Positions 36,363 through 45,936 are shown, numbered from the stretch's first letter. The stretch: DNA of 64,000 nt from Candidatus Roizmanbacteria bacterium UBA1450 (GCA_002329205.1 DCTC01000001.1:458623-522622), one strand, 5' to 3'. The notes: generated from the letters alone by a model not told the origin. Program-made: numbers and translations.

Positions 36363-38432
36363 TTACGGTTCAATATTTGCTTCAGGTGATGCTTCTTCTG
36401 GAAGCTCGATCTTCTCATCCAGGTTTGTAGCAGGAGCAGAGGGCAAATTCAATTCTTCAGGGGACGGTGTCGGTGTCGGGACTACTGTTCCTTCCTGATC
36501 AGCATTCTGCTGTTGCTCCGCCTGTTCCTCCAGAGCTTCTTGGTATTTAGTCTTGAAGTCTTCCAATGTTTTTTGAGCTGCTTTATAGTCTTCCTGCTGA
36601 GTTGCCGGATCTATAAGACCAACCACTATCTGTATTTGGTCAACAGCCGGGCCATATAGTCCTTTTTGATAATATGTCCACGCCAGATTATAATGAGCAT
36701 TTGCCCAGTCTGGCTTCAACGACACTGCCTGCTCAAACATCTTTTGTGCTTCATCGTAATTCTGGAAGAGATAATAAATACCACCCAGATCAAGTCTCAA
36801 AACAGGATTCCGAGGATCCAGAACGATTGCCTGCTGATAAGCAGATACTGCCCATACCGGGGCATTTTCTGCAACATTGACAATTTGGCGGTAGACACCA
36901 GCCAATGTCTGCCAATTGGTTACTTTCAATGGATTCAAGGAAACAGCAGTTTTTGCTTCTACAATAGATGCCTGTATAGCTTGAGCAATGGTTTGTCTAT
37001 CCTGGTCAGTTAATGCATCTTGTTCCTTTGCTGCAATATTATTTGCTACCAAGAGATTGGTCTGTGCAAATTGTCTGTGGAATTCTTCACTTGCGTTGTT
37101 GTATTGAATTGCTTTGACCTGATTCTCATAAAGCTCCTGAAGGCTGTTGGAAGCAACTCCATCTAATGATTTCTTAAAGTAGTACTCTGCTAGGAAATGT
37201 CTTCCCAAAAAGTACACAGTACTGCCGAGTACCAGCATTGTAATCACAACTACTCCGATAAATATCGGCATTAGACCTGAAAGATCAACAATGTATTCTT
37301 CCTGTGAAGATTTCTTATGCAGATCTGCAGCCATCAATGCAAGGCTGAGGAAAAAGACAAAAAAGGTAATGATTGACGGCGGCAAAAGGAAAATAATTAC
37401 CAGAGAAGTAATAAACAGAGCAGCCGTTTCAGTTTTAACCTCTTTTACTCTTTTGAGGAACAAAGATATCAACAATGTAAATCCTACTGTACCCAATAAT
37501 CCCAATTCCGTTAGTACATGTAATATGACAGAACGAGATGTATTAAAGGTATTTACCTGCCACAGGTCAGTTAAGTTGTAGTTGATAGTACGCACTTGAG
37601 TAAACAACGTTGCAAAGTTATCAACCCCTACGCCAAATATTGCAGTCATTGGATTCTTCAGTACTTCAACCGCAGCAAACCATGACAGACCGAATGGAGG
37701 AATAACAATCTGAGCTCCCTCATTCATGATCTGTTGTGCAATAACAAAAATATGAAATATCCCAGCTAAGAGGGTAAATAATACTACAACACCTAAAATT
37801 ATCATCATAACTTTATTTTGATCATCATTATGATGTCGTGATTTATACATTCTCCACATATAAAACCCTAATCCGACAAGAACAAAAGCTAAATATGCAA
37901 GAAAGTGGACTGAGGAACCTACTGGATTAAATGTCGTATTTGTAAGAAATGACCAATACGCTGGAAGCGAAGCATTCTGAAATGGATCTACCATTATGAT
38001 CAGTGAAAAAACAGAAACCAATGCTCCTGATATTGCCAATAATAAAATTGGTGATATCTGTGCCTTTGAAAACACATGAGATGCATAAAAGTAGAAAATC
38101 ACAAATGCACTTATCATGACTAATCCATATTGTGGATTAAAAATTGCCTGAACCTTATTGGGAGACATGAGTACGATAGACAAAATATATGAGAGCAAAA
38201 TCAAAATTAAAGATTGTGTTGCAGGATTGTGAATCCAAGTAAATTTTCTTCCAATAAGAAATTTTCCGAAAGATAGAAATAGCACACCGAATACAGCAAA
38301 TACAAGAAAATAAAATTTACTGTAGATGAGGAAATCTCTGGTAACGGGAAGAAAGAATAAAGGAAATAAAAACACAATTCCATATATAACGAATTGCAAG
38401 ATCTTGTTAATAGATTTTGACTGTGTACTCAT
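36363..38432 (-). CDS. O-antigen-ligase-like membrane protein with TPR domain
   Basis: The 689-residue protein has about a dozen membrane helices in residues 1-430. A large outside loop (about 235-310) contains the kind of sequence (NPMTAIFGVGVDNF) found in O-antigen ligase/Wzy-type polymerases. The C-terminal part carries tetratricopeptide repeats (about 500-620, for example YQQAIVLDPRNPVLRLDLG and FEQAVSLKPDWANAHYNLA), then an acidic P/T-rich tail. Members of this family join oligosaccharide or other chains to lipid or protein acceptors. Here it may glycosylate or finish surface polymers; the neighbouring fibre and LamG proteins are possible acceptors, which is inference. Confidence 0.85.
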   Translation of the reverse strand: MSTQSKSINKILQFVIYGIVFLFPLFFLPVTRDFLIYSKFYFLVFAVFGVLFLSFGKFLIGRKFTWIHNPATQSLILILLSYILSIVLMSPNKVQAIFNPQYGLVMISAFVIFYFYASHVFSKAQISPILLLAISGALVSVFSLIIMVDPFQNASLPAYWSFLTNTTFNPVGSSVHFLAYLAFVLVGLGFYMWRMYKSRHHNDDQNKVMMIILGVVVLFTLLAGIFHIFVIAQQIMNEGAQIVIPPFGLSWFAAVEVLKNPMTAIFGVGVDNFATLFTQVRTINYNLTDLWQVNTFNTSRSVILHVLTELGLLGTVGFTLLISLFLKRVKEVKTETAALFITSLVIIFLLPPSIITFFVFFLSLALMAADLHKKSSQEEYIVDLSGLMPIFIGVVVITMLVLGSTVYFLGRHFLAEYYFKKSLDGVASNSLQELYENQVKAIQYNNASEEFHRQFAQTNLLVANNIAAKEQDALTDQDRQTIAQAIQASIVEAKTAVSLNPLKVTNWQTLAGVYRQIVNVAENAPVWAVSAYQQAIVLDPRNPVLRLDLGGIYYLFQNYDEAQKMFEQAVSLKPDWANAHYNLAWTYYQKGLYGPAVDQIQIVVGLIDPATQQEDYKAAQKTLEDFKTKYQEALEEQAEQQQNADQEGTVVPTPTPSPEELNLPSAPATNLDEKIELPEEASPEANIEP

Positions 38433-38469
38433 ATTAATTGATTGTAGAGAGTTTTTACAAGGATGTCAA
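38433..38469 (-). promoter_or_regulatory. Promoter of the ligase-like gene, leaderless
   Basis: On the minus strand a consensus TTGACA (38469-38464), a 17-nt spacer and TACAAT (38446-38441) lie 8 nt before the ATG. It is one of the two best promoters in the window and leaves no room for a ribosome binding site. Confidence 0.8.
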
Positions 38470-38636
38470 TGGCTTTATTTAAAAGCTTACAAAAAGTGTT
38501 TGCAACAATCCATGGTTACATTTACCTAGATCAAAAATATACACACAAATACCCAAATTTGTTCTAATTATTACTTTTTATTATTAAAATGAAGATTGCC
38601 TATCTCTTAATAGTGTATTAATAAAGTAGTAATAAC

Positions 38637-40247
38637 TTACTCTGGTTTTAGCAGGATAAGTATCTTCCCGCACTGTATTGGTGTGCCTGTTTCGCTGCGC
38701 ATCGACCGAAAAGATTCAGGACACTTTTCGTTACTGAACTTGGAGAGCTGCATTTCCTCTAATGCATATCCAATTCTGGTGGAACGTATTTTAGTACCAA
38801 AACCAGGGATAGAACCCACTCCCACACTGTCACCTATTTCTATACGTCCGTACTCATTGGTTACCATAACTTCTACTTGTCCTACCATACCAACAAGTAT
38901 CCAATCATCCGATACTCTTGATTGGGAATTCCCAACAAATCCTGCATTCTCAGATACAACTCCCACAACTACTTCTCCCTTTCTGGCGGCGGCAATCCCC
39001 TGTCGGGATAAAGAAACAATTGTCCCTGCGTTATATGTTTTTGACGCTTTAAAATACTCAGCAAAATCAGCACCCTTCGTTTCATATACGACTCCGCCAT
39101 TATTAAGCCGCACGGAACCAACGGCAGATCCCTTATTTTCCCGTGTCGAACCAGCATAAAATGATATAAAAGCGGAATTAACACCTTCGTCTGATGTACC
39201 CAGCTCTAAGTCAAGTACATTATTTTCTTTAACATCATCTACTGCGAGGTTTCTTATAGAAGCAATACTACTATATGGTTCTGTCCCCACGACCGACAGT
39301 TTAGTAGTAGGTGAGAAAGAACCAACTCCTAGATTGCCCGTGGCAATAATAGTATTTGCACCGGCAGCTGGTTGAAAAACAACATTACCCACTCCCCCAT
39401 CGGTCGTTTTAAGGCTTAATGATGCCCCTTCTATCTGAAATATTCCGTTAGTTGATTTTATGATTGGGCCACTTGCTTCCAAGTTAATTCGTCCTTCTTC
39501 ATCAATAAATGGAATCGTATTTTCTTTTGTTCCTAATGATTTTCCGTTCAGTAATTTTGAATTTTGAATATATGATGAGGGGTAGATACGATAACGAGGT
39601 TTTACTTCCTCTACCTCACCTACTGCTACACCTAAAAATAAAACTGAATGTGAAAGTAAACTCTCAGGAATCGATTCCATTCCGCAATCAGCTCCTAAAA
39701 CAACGGTAAATTGACCGCTATAATCTGGTGTTATGCCATTCTCTCCAATACATGTACCTTCATATAAAAAATCTGCTGAGTCTTCAGACAGATACAATCT
39801 AAAGCGAACGTCTCTTTTTGTATCTATTGGATTGCCATCAGAATCTTTGAGAGTACCTCGGAAAGGAATAGTAGGGGTCTGCGGAGTTTCTTCCCTTAAG
39901 TTAGGATTGAGGACTTTATTGGTAGTATAAACAGCAAAAGATACAATTCCAATTACAACAACTATAAGGAGCATTTTAACTATGCTGCTACTCACGTTTT
40001 TTTTATTTCTTTCTGGTACCTTATTTTCACCAGGGTCTCCCCACTCAGACGACCTTTTACTGCTCAGAGTATCAATATGTATGAGAGCTTCGGTTAGTTG
40101 TCTAGAAGAAATTTTATTTTTACCATGAAGCCACTTTAACCAATCCAAAACGTTCTGACGGACAAGTTGTAACTCATCTTTATTTTTTGCTTGAGTTATT
40201 TTCTCTTGGGCAGTTTGTAATATTTGCTTTGTAGACTTTGTTGCCAT
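38637..40247 (-). CDS. Membrane-anchored fibre protein with G2-type C-terminal chaperone
   Basis: The 536-residue protein has a cytoplasmic helical domain (1-88), a membrane span (about 89-108), a P/T linker, a beta domain (about 125-225), a short fibre segment (about 260-370, with GNLGVGSFSPTTKLSVVG) and a C-terminal domain (about 390-536) starting GADFAEYF and containing GEVVVGVVSENAGFVGN and IEIGDSVGVGSIPGFGTK. The last domain resembles peptidase-G2 intramolecular chaperones. The layout parallels the giant fibre: something inside, one span, fibre outside, self-processing chaperone near the end. The cytoplasmic domain is not a recognisable HTH. It is preceded by its own leaderless-type promoter. 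Confidence 0.8.
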   Translation of the reverse strand: MATKSTKQILQTAQEKITQAKNKDELQLVRQNVLDWLKWLHGKNKISSRQLTEALIHIDTLSSKRSSEWGDPGENKVPERNKKNVSSSIVKMLLIVVVIGIVSFAVYTTNKVLNPNLREETPQTPTIPFRGTLKDSDGNPIDTKRDVRFRLYLSEDSADFLYEGTCIGENGITPDYSGQFTVVLGADCGMESIPESLLSHSVLFLGVAVGEVEEVKPRYRIYPSSYIQNSKLLNGKSLGTKENTIPFIDEEGRINLEASGPIIKSTNGIFQIEGASLSLKTTDGGVGNVVFQPAAGANTIIATGNLGVGSFSPTTKLSVVGTEPYSSIASIRNLAVDDVKENNVLDLELGTSDEGVNSAFISFYAGSTRENKGSAVGSVRLNNGGVVYETKGADFAEYFKASKTYNAGTIVSLSRQGIAAARKGEVVVGVVSENAGFVGNSQSRVSDDWILVGMVGQVEVMVTNEYGRIEIGDSVGVGSIPGFGTKIRSTRIGYALEEMQLSKFSNEKCPESFRSMRSETGTPIQCGKILILLKPE

Positions 40248-40260
40248 ATCAATAATTGTA
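40248..40260 (-). promoter_or_regulatory. -10 box of a putative leaderless promoter
   Basis: TACAAT on the minus strand (40260-40255) ends 7 nt before the ATG at 40247. Confidence 0.55.
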
Positions 40261-41019
40261 ATTAAAGTTTAACAAGTATAAAAGAGGTACAGCATAATCG
40301 ATACTTATGTGAGATTTCTATGATACGTGCATCATCATGAAAAATATAACAGACGTGTATCAATAATTCGGAGTCTATCTTTTCCTTCCCTGACTTATGG
40401 AATTTATATTGACACATACGTGAATTTATTTTATTAATCAACAATTAATCTAGGCTGCTATTTAGGCTTTATAGAGCCCTTTTTTGTATAAATCTTGAAA
40501 TTTTACAACTTAACCAGCAAAGGTCAAAGTCTCAACATTTACCCAGTTAATACTACAGGTTAAATTATATTATATAGACTATTACAATAATTCAAATAGA
40601 CATCTTTTTAATATTAAACATAATTTATTTTCTATAGCTTATATGCCTATAATTAAAATGAATCTAAGTTAATTTATTAAACGATAACTTTATTAGGGCC
40701 CTATTAAAACCTATATATTAGGTCATGTAAATAAACATTTTTCACTTATTTTATTGATATAGTACGAGATGACTTGTGAATAATGAGCTTACATATTGAA
40801 TGTGGTCAAAAAATTAACGTGCGTAATATCTATTGCGTATCATATTTTTAGTAAGTAAATCTTTTACTAACCCTGACTTTAAGCTCATCATTCACCAAGA
40901 TTTTTTCCTAGATCTTCAGAATAGCTAAATCTTACCGACAATTTATTTAGCAATAAACAAACTTAATTGACAAATGCCCTAATAAATAAGCCATTACAAA
41001 GCTCTATTAAACAGTACTA
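40261..41019. other. Long AT-rich intergenic region
   Basis: About 760 bp between divergent genes with no credible coding frame. It contains a 10-bp palindrome TAGGGCCCTA near 40695 and a short hairpin (GGCTTTATAGAGCC, 40463-40476) followed by T on the plus strand, with no plus-strand gene upstream to terminate. Short AT-rich repeats are common. No RNA gene was recognised. Confidence 0.4.
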
Positions 41020-41054
41020 TTGACAGGCGTATTTTTTTTTGTTAATTTGTAAGT
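41020..41054 (+). promoter_or_regulatory. Promoter of the PaaX-like gene, leaderless
   Basis: TTGACA (41020-41025), a 17-nt spacer and TAATTT (41043-41048) lie 6 nt before the ATG. The -35 is perfect, the -10 is weak. Confidence 0.6.
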
Positions 41055-41807
41055 ATGGGAATAAAAGATAGACGAACGAAAATTTTACTAACTCTAGTTT
41101 TAATGTCTGACGATAAGTCCTCGCCAGTGAGTTTTACACAAGATATTTGTGACGTCTATGACTTAACCCTAAATAGAAAAACACGAACGACTTTTTCAGA
41201 CTTAGAAAAAGAAGGATTAATCACTCCGAAAGGAACCGAAGAAATACCGGCTTATTCACTCACTGATAATGGATACAATGACATTGCATTAAACTTCCCT
41301 GTTTTTCGTTTTTCAAAGGAAAAATGGGATGGAATTTTTCGAATATTATCCTATGAGATTCCGGAGAAAAAAAGAGAACTACGAGATAAACTTCGACGTG
41401 AAGTTGCAAGCTGGGGCCTAGGTCCATGGCACCGGTCTTTTTGGCTTACTCCGCATCCGATTATTCCTACACTGAGAAGACTTATATCAGAAAAAGAAGA
41501 GGAACAATATGTTCAAGCATTTGAATCAAACCATGTTTTTGGAGATCGTGAGCTGTTAATTGAAAAAGTCTGGGGCAAGAAAAAGCTGGAAGCACAGTAT
41601 CGCGCACTCTTCAAAAAATGGCATCAGATTTTGTCTAAAGATCAAGATAAGGTATCCAAAATGAAACAAGTAGTAACTGGGTACGTGGAAATACTTAAAA
41701 TTGACCCCGGACTACCAAAACAACTCATCGGCGAAAATTGGATCGGCTATGAAGCAGTAAATCTTTTTAGAGAAATACGGGATATTCTCCTTACTCCTTC
41801 AAAATAA
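41055..41807 (+). CDS. PaaX-family transcriptional regulator
   Basis: The 250-residue protein has an N-terminal winged helix (about 5-80), a central domain with the family signature WDGIFRILSYEIPEKKRELR, DKLRREVASWGLGPWHRS and FWLTPHP (about 88-140), and a C-terminal segment IDPGLPKQLIGENWIGYEA. This is the full PaaX architecture; the central domain is known to share the ferredoxin-like fold of Cas2. PaaX of enteric bacteria represses phenylacetate degradation, but no such genes are here, so the target is unknown and this is one of many PaaX-like regulators in other lineages. The 3' end overlaps the convergent gene by 9 bp. Confidence 0.85.
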   Translation: MGIKDRRTKILLTLVLMSDDKSSPVSFTQDICDVYDLTLNRKTRTTFSDLEKEGLITPKGTEEIPAYSLTDNGYNDIALNFPVFRFSKEKWDGIFRILSYEIPEKKRELRDKLRREVASWGLGPWHRSFWLTPHPIIPTLRRLISEKEEEQYVQAFESNHVFGDRELLIEKVWGKKKLEAQYRALFKKWHQILSKDQDKVSKMKQVVTGYVEILKIDPGLPKQLIGENWIGYEAVNLFREIRDILLTPSK

Positions 41808-42383
41808 TATACTCCCTGTATTTTCACCCTTTTTAAGCGTGTACAATTCTACATCCATACCCGTGGTCACCTTTTGCATTATTTCAGGCATGTAAGCCGA
41901 ATTAGCAGGCATGTAGACTTTTTCTATTTCATGTTGTCTGATTATTTTTTGTATCAGATGTGGCGAGACCGTTGAGCGTAAAATTACCAAGACTTTTCTA
42001 TTTGAATTTATAATCAAAAAATTATCTTTTATATCTGATAACTCTTCTAAATAATGACTACTTCGTTCATTTCCGACTTGATATCTTTCTCTGATAGCTT
42101 GATATTTAAATTCAGAATCTACCGACACATTATCTAATTTTCGTCTGTAGAATGGTACATTCTTTCCGATGCAACTTAAAATATCCTTAATAGAAGCTTT
42201 TGATACAACAAAATATTCTTTTTGAGAAGTTTTGATTACAACTGAAATACCTGTAGATTCATTACATACGGATATCGAGTCACGATTATGCAATAAATCT
42301 CCTAACGTATAAAATAATATATAAAGACCTACACACAGCCCTATAAATAATATTGATCTTCGAGATATTATCTGTTGATCCAT
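41799..42383 (-). CDS. Single-span membrane protein of unknown function
   Basis: The 194-residue protein has one membrane helix at about 10-27 and a soluble, probably extracellular domain after it. I recognise no family. A short alternation of beta strand and helix (NFLIINSNRKVLVILRSTV, then HLIQKIIRQHEIEKVYMP) suggests an alpha/beta domain. Its start lies 4 nt after the stop of the LysM/M23 peptidase gene, so the two are surely co-transcribed and may act together on the envelope. The 3' end overlaps the PaaX-like gene by 9 bp. Confidence 0.65.
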   Translation of the reverse strand: MDQQIISRRSILFIGLCVGLYILFYTLGDLLHNRDSISVCNESTGISVVIKTSQKEYFVVSKASIKDILSCIGKNVPFYRRKLDNVSVDSEFKYQAIRERYQVGNERSSHYLEELSDIKDNFLIINSNRKVLVILRSTVSPHLIQKIIRQHEIEKVYMPANSAYMPEIMQKVTTGMDVELYTLKKGENTGSILF

Positions 42384-42387
42384 GGAA

Positions 42388-43455
42388 TCACTGTAAAAAT
42401 CCTAAAGGATTTACCTGCGAACCACCTGAACGAATCTCAAAATGTAAATGTGTTCCTGTTGAACGACCAGTTGATCCCATAACTCCAATTCTCTGGCTTT
42501 TGCCTACTACCTGACCTGCCGATACTTCAATTGATGATAAATGGGCGTAAAGTGACTGGTATCCATTTCCATGATCAATAATAATATGACAGCCATATCC
42601 GTACGCCAGACAGCCAGTATATGTCACTGTCCCCGTATCTGATGCAATAATGGCAGGTGCGGCTGAATTAGCAATATCAAGAGCCATATGGTACCACACC
42701 GGATAAGTAGTAATACTTCCGGACGTAGGCCATATAAAACTTGAGGTTCCCTGAACGCCCGCTTGGGCTTTTGCGACATATCTGAACTGCGTCTGCTGCG
42801 GAACAGGTTTATCTTCTATTGTTCCATCGGGGACGTAGAGATCTTGGCCAGGAGTAAGTTGAAACGTATCCGGATCAGAAAAATCGTTGAACGGAAAATT
42901 TACAATATTCTGGGCGTCAACATTATATTTTTTTGCTACTGTATATATATTGTCCCCGGCCACTACTTTATGAACAATACCGGTAACAGGAGGTATGTCT
43001 AATTGTTCACCTGGCTTAATTATATCGGATTTTAAATCATTAGCCCATTTAATAGTATCAATCGAGACATTATAACGGGCAGAGAGAGATGCTAACGTTT
43101 CACCTTCAGAAACCGTATGAGGATAAACCTTATCTCTGGGTTTTGCAGATACAACAGTTGTCACTGGATTATCAAAAGGATCAAAGCTGATAGCCGTACT
43201 TTGAAAATATGTCTGTTGTCCGGGTATATCATCTTCGAATGGGTTGTTTTCAGCAATAGCAGGTCCCGCTATCAAAACCGTAATAATCAATAAGAAAAAA
43301 GAAGTATTGAGAAAAGAACTCGAATATTTACCACGTTTAACGACCAACAAGGCGACTATGACATCTTTAAATTTTTCTATCTGGTTGCCATAATACAGAG
43401 CTCTTGAAGTAATGTATTGTTTGAGGAACAGAATAAATTCCCGGATATCTCTCAT
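42388..43455 (-). CDS. Peptidoglycan hydrolase: two LysM domains and M23 peptidase
   Basis: The 355-residue protein has a long basic N-terminal segment, a membrane span or signal (about 52-68), two LysM domains (about 112-155 starting HTVSEGETLASLSARYNV, and 161-210 starting HKVVAGDNIYTVAKKYNV) and a C-terminal M23 metallopeptidase (about 245-350). The zinc ligand motifs are present: HMALD and HLHFE, with SLYAHLS between them. The protein should bind peptidoglycan and cut its peptide bridges, probably at division or during envelope remodelling. TATAGT lies 19 nt before the ATG, leaving room for a short leader. The downstream membrane-protein gene follows after 4 nt. Confidence 0.92.
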   Translation of the reverse strand: MRDIREFILFLKQYITSRALYYGNQIEKFKDVIVALLVVKRGKYSSSFLNTSFFLLIITVLIAGPAIAENNPFEDDIPGQQTYFQSTAISFDPFDNPVTTVVSAKPRDKVYPHTVSEGETLASLSARYNVSIDTIKWANDLKSDIIKPGEQLDIPPVTGIVHKVVAGDNIYTVAKKYNVDAQNIVNFPFNDFSDPDTFQLTPGQDLYVPDGTIEDKPVPQQTQFRYVAKAQAGVQGTSSFIWPTSGSITTYPVWYHMALDIANSAAPAIIASDTGTVTYTGCLAYGYGCHIIIDHGNGYQSLYAHLSSIEVSAGQVVGKSQRIGVMGSTGRSTGTHLHFEIRSGGSQVNPLGFLQ

Positions 43456-43506
43456 ACGGTCGTTCTTCCATTTTACTATAGCAAAAAAAGAAAAGATACC
43501 CTAAGT

Positions 43507-44775
43507 TTAGAGCTGTGCTGTCAATCTCTGTAGAGCAACTTCAAAGGCTGCAGATTTTAAATCAATATCTTTTTCAGCTGACCTGGTCCAAACATCAGAA
43601 AAAGCTGATTTCATGATTTCTTCTAGTCTCGCAATAACTTCTTTTTTTGACCACCAGTAGCCTTGTTTTCCCTGAACCCACTCCAAATAGGAAACAATAA
43701 CGCCTCCTGCATTTGCGAGAACATCAGGCAATATATAAACACCTTTATGCGTAAGATATTCTCGTGCTTCTTCTGTAATTGGTCCATTAGCCATCTCGAC
43801 AATTATTTTTGCTTTAATATTCTGCATATTCTTACTGGTTATAACTGTCTCCAACGCGGCAGGAACCAATATATCCACTGGAAGCTCTAATAATTGTTCG
43901 TTCGTTATATTTTCGCCATTTGAGCTATCACATAAACCTCCAACACAATAACACCCGGCAATGCTTCCTTGTTCTTTTTTACAGTCTATTACCAACTTAG
44001 GCTCAAGATTTCCTGTTTCATGAGCAGTAATACCACCTTTTGAATCTGAAATTGCGACAATCTGATGACCTTTTGAGTATGCGGCTTCAGAAAAGAAATA
44101 CCCCACATTCCCAAAACCTTGAATAGCAATCGTCAAAGGTCTTTGCTTATCCAGCTGCAACCGAGATAATAGCTCTTCTAAAGCGATAACTCCCCCATAC
44201 CCAGTTGCTTCTTCTCTTCCAAGACTGCCGCCATGTTCTACGGCTTTACCAGTGAAAGCGCTGGGTTCTTTTTTCCCCTTGATTGCTTCATACTCTTCCA
44301 GCATCCACTGCATGATTTGAGGATTTGTGTTAACGTCAGGGGCGGGAATATCAATATCTTGACCCATAAAAGGTGCAAGTTTTTGAGCGTAAAGTTTACT
44401 AAGTTTCCTCAACTCTGCTTTTGATAGTGATTTAGGATCAACCGCAATACCACCCTTACCTCCGCCCATAGGGATATTAGCTACTGCAGTTTTAATTGTC
44501 ATAAGTAGAGACAGTGCCTGAACTTCCTCTCTTGTAACGTTTTGATGAAAACGAATGCCTCCTTTATAGGGCCCTCGTAAATTATTATGCTGTGAACGGT
44601 ACCCTATCAATACTTCCAATCTACCGTCATCTTTTTCTAACGGTAGTGCAAATTCAATAATTCTTTCCGGTAGGACAAGCCTATTAATTAATTCCTGCTC
44701 TAATCCCATTCTTTTACCTGTCTGAGAAATAAGCTGTTGTGCAGAACTCAGCATCTCCTTTCCGGAATTTACCAT
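43507..44775 (-). CDS. gdhA: Glu/Leu/Phe/Val dehydrogenase family (glutamate dehydrogenase)
   Basis: The 422-residue protein matches the hexameric glutamate dehydrogenase family: PYKGGIRFHQNV, the catalytic Lys in PMGGGKGGI, DIPAPDVNTN, the NAD(P) motif GFGNVG (about 228-233) and VDILVPAALE. It interconverts glutamate and 2-oxoglutarate with ammonia. A segment rich in cysteine (CKKEQGSIAGCYCVGGLC, about 277-294) sits where related enzymes usually have a short Cys-free stretch. The gene next to it, trxB, encodes thioredoxin reductase. Whether the cysteines bind metal or act as a redox switch is speculation. Leucine or phenylalanine dehydrogenase cannot be excluded, but the length fits GDH. Confidence 0.92.
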   Translation of the reverse strand: MVNSGKEMLSSAQQLISQTGKRMGLEQELINRLVLPERIIEFALPLEKDDGRLEVLIGYRSQHNNLRGPYKGGIRFHQNVTREEVQALSLLMTIKTAVANIPMGGGKGGIAVDPKSLSKAELRKLSKLYAQKLAPFMGQDIDIPAPDVNTNPQIMQWMLEEYEAIKGKKEPSAFTGKAVEHGGSLGREEATGYGGVIALEELLSRLQLDKQRPLTIAIQGFGNVGYFFSEAAYSKGHQIVAISDSKGGITAHETGNLEPKLVIDCKKEQGSIAGCYCVGGLCDSSNGENITNEQLLELPVDILVPAALETVITSKNMQNIKAKIIVEMANGPITEEAREYLTHKGVYILPDVLANAGGVIVSYLEWVQGKQGYWWSKKEVIARLEEIMKSAFSDVWTRSAEKDIDLKSAAFEVALQRLTAQL

Positions 44776-44817
44776 ATGATACGATAGAATTAGTAATTTG
44801 CTCGAACGGATATTTAT

Positions 44818-45804
44818 TTACTTTAGATTGTTTTCAAGCCACCTTTCTGCATCCAATGCCGCAGATACACCCATCCCTGCAGCAGTGATAGCTTGACGAT
44901 ATGTATGATCCACACAATCTCCACCCGCAAACACGCCTGGGACCGAGGTCATTGTTTGATATATTGCATCAAATTTAGCTACATCCTTCTCATCCGAATT
45001 GTTCAAATGAGATAAAGCCTGCATCGCACTCGTTACAATATAGCCTTTTTCATCAAGTTGTATAGAATTTCTAAATATTTGAGTATCTGGTCTATGCCCT
45101 ATAGCTACAAACACTCCATCTAATTCTACAGTCGTTGATTTTTTGTAAGATTCCTTTAAACGTATCCCTTCTACTCTGTTTTCACCAAGGACTTCCTCAA
45201 TTTCATTGTTCAGAATGAGTTCAATCTTCTCATTATTCATTACACGTTCTTGCATGATTTTTGAGGCTCTAAACTCTCCTCTCCTATGAACTATATACAC
45301 CTTTTTAGCAAACCTTGTCAATGTTTGCGCCTCTTCCATCGCAGTGTCTCCGCCCCCTACAACAGCCACTTTTTTGTCACGGAAGAAAAAACCATCACAA
45401 GTAGCACATGCTGACACGCCTCTTCCGCGAAGTTTTTGTTCTGACTCTATCCCCAACCAGAGCGCCTGAGCACCGGTTGCGATTATTACTGCTGCAGAGC
45501 GGTATTCCTCTTTGCTCGTTGTAACGATAAATGGTTTTTGAGAAAAATCTACAGACGTTATGTTTTCATTTCTAATTTCTGTACCGAAATTTTCTACCTG
45601 ACTTCTTAGATTTTGAATAAGATCAGGTCCCATAATTTCTTTGTAACCGGGAAAATTTTCTACTTCTGTTGTAAGCATCAATTGTCCCCCTGGAGGTGAA
45701 CCGGCAAAAACGAGCGGTTGAAGTCCTGCTCGAGAATTATAAATCGCGGCGCTCAAACCAGCAGGTCCGCCGCCAATAATAATGACTTTATGCATATCTT
45801 TCAT
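44818..45804 (-). CDS. trxB: Thioredoxin reductase
   Basis: The 328-residue protein has the FAD motif GGGPAGLSAA near the N-terminus, the redox-active CATC pair (SACATCDG), the NADPH motif VGGGDTAMEEA and the C-terminal GGDCVD segment. It uses NADPH to reduce thioredoxin. An alternative start nine bases downstream (MHKVIIIGG) would match many family members better. It lies 42 nt upstream of gdhA and 132 nt after a CsoR-like repressor gene, all on the same strand. No thioredoxin gene is in the window. Confidence 0.95.
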   Translation of the reverse strand: MKDMHKVIIIGGGPAGLSAAIYNSRAGLQPLVFAGSPPGGQLMLTTEVENFPGYKEIMGPDLIQNLRSQVENFGTEIRNENITSVDFSQKPFIVTTSKEEYRSAAVIIATGAQALWLGIESEQKLRGRGVSACATCDGFFFRDKKVAVVGGGDTAMEEAQTLTRFAKKVYIVHRRGEFRASKIMQERVMNNEKIELILNNEIEEVLGENRVEGIRLKESYKKSTTVELDGVFVAIGHRPDTQIFRNSIQLDEKGYIVTSAMQALSHLNNSDEKDVAKFDAIYQTMTSVPGVFAGGDCVDHTYRQAITAAGMGVSAALDAERWLENNLK

Positions 45805-45936
45805 AACAGTAACCCGAAATAATAATAGTAGTGATAACTATATCACAGCGTCGATTACATTCCTATTATATTTAATAATATGATAGTATCATAACGAGAA
45901 GATTACAAGCTAGAACACTGAAGAAATACATATGTT

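Noticed and set aside
40463..40484. Terminator on the plus strand
   Set aside because: A short hairpin with a T run exists, but no plus-strand gene lies upstream; probably chance in AT-rich DNA.
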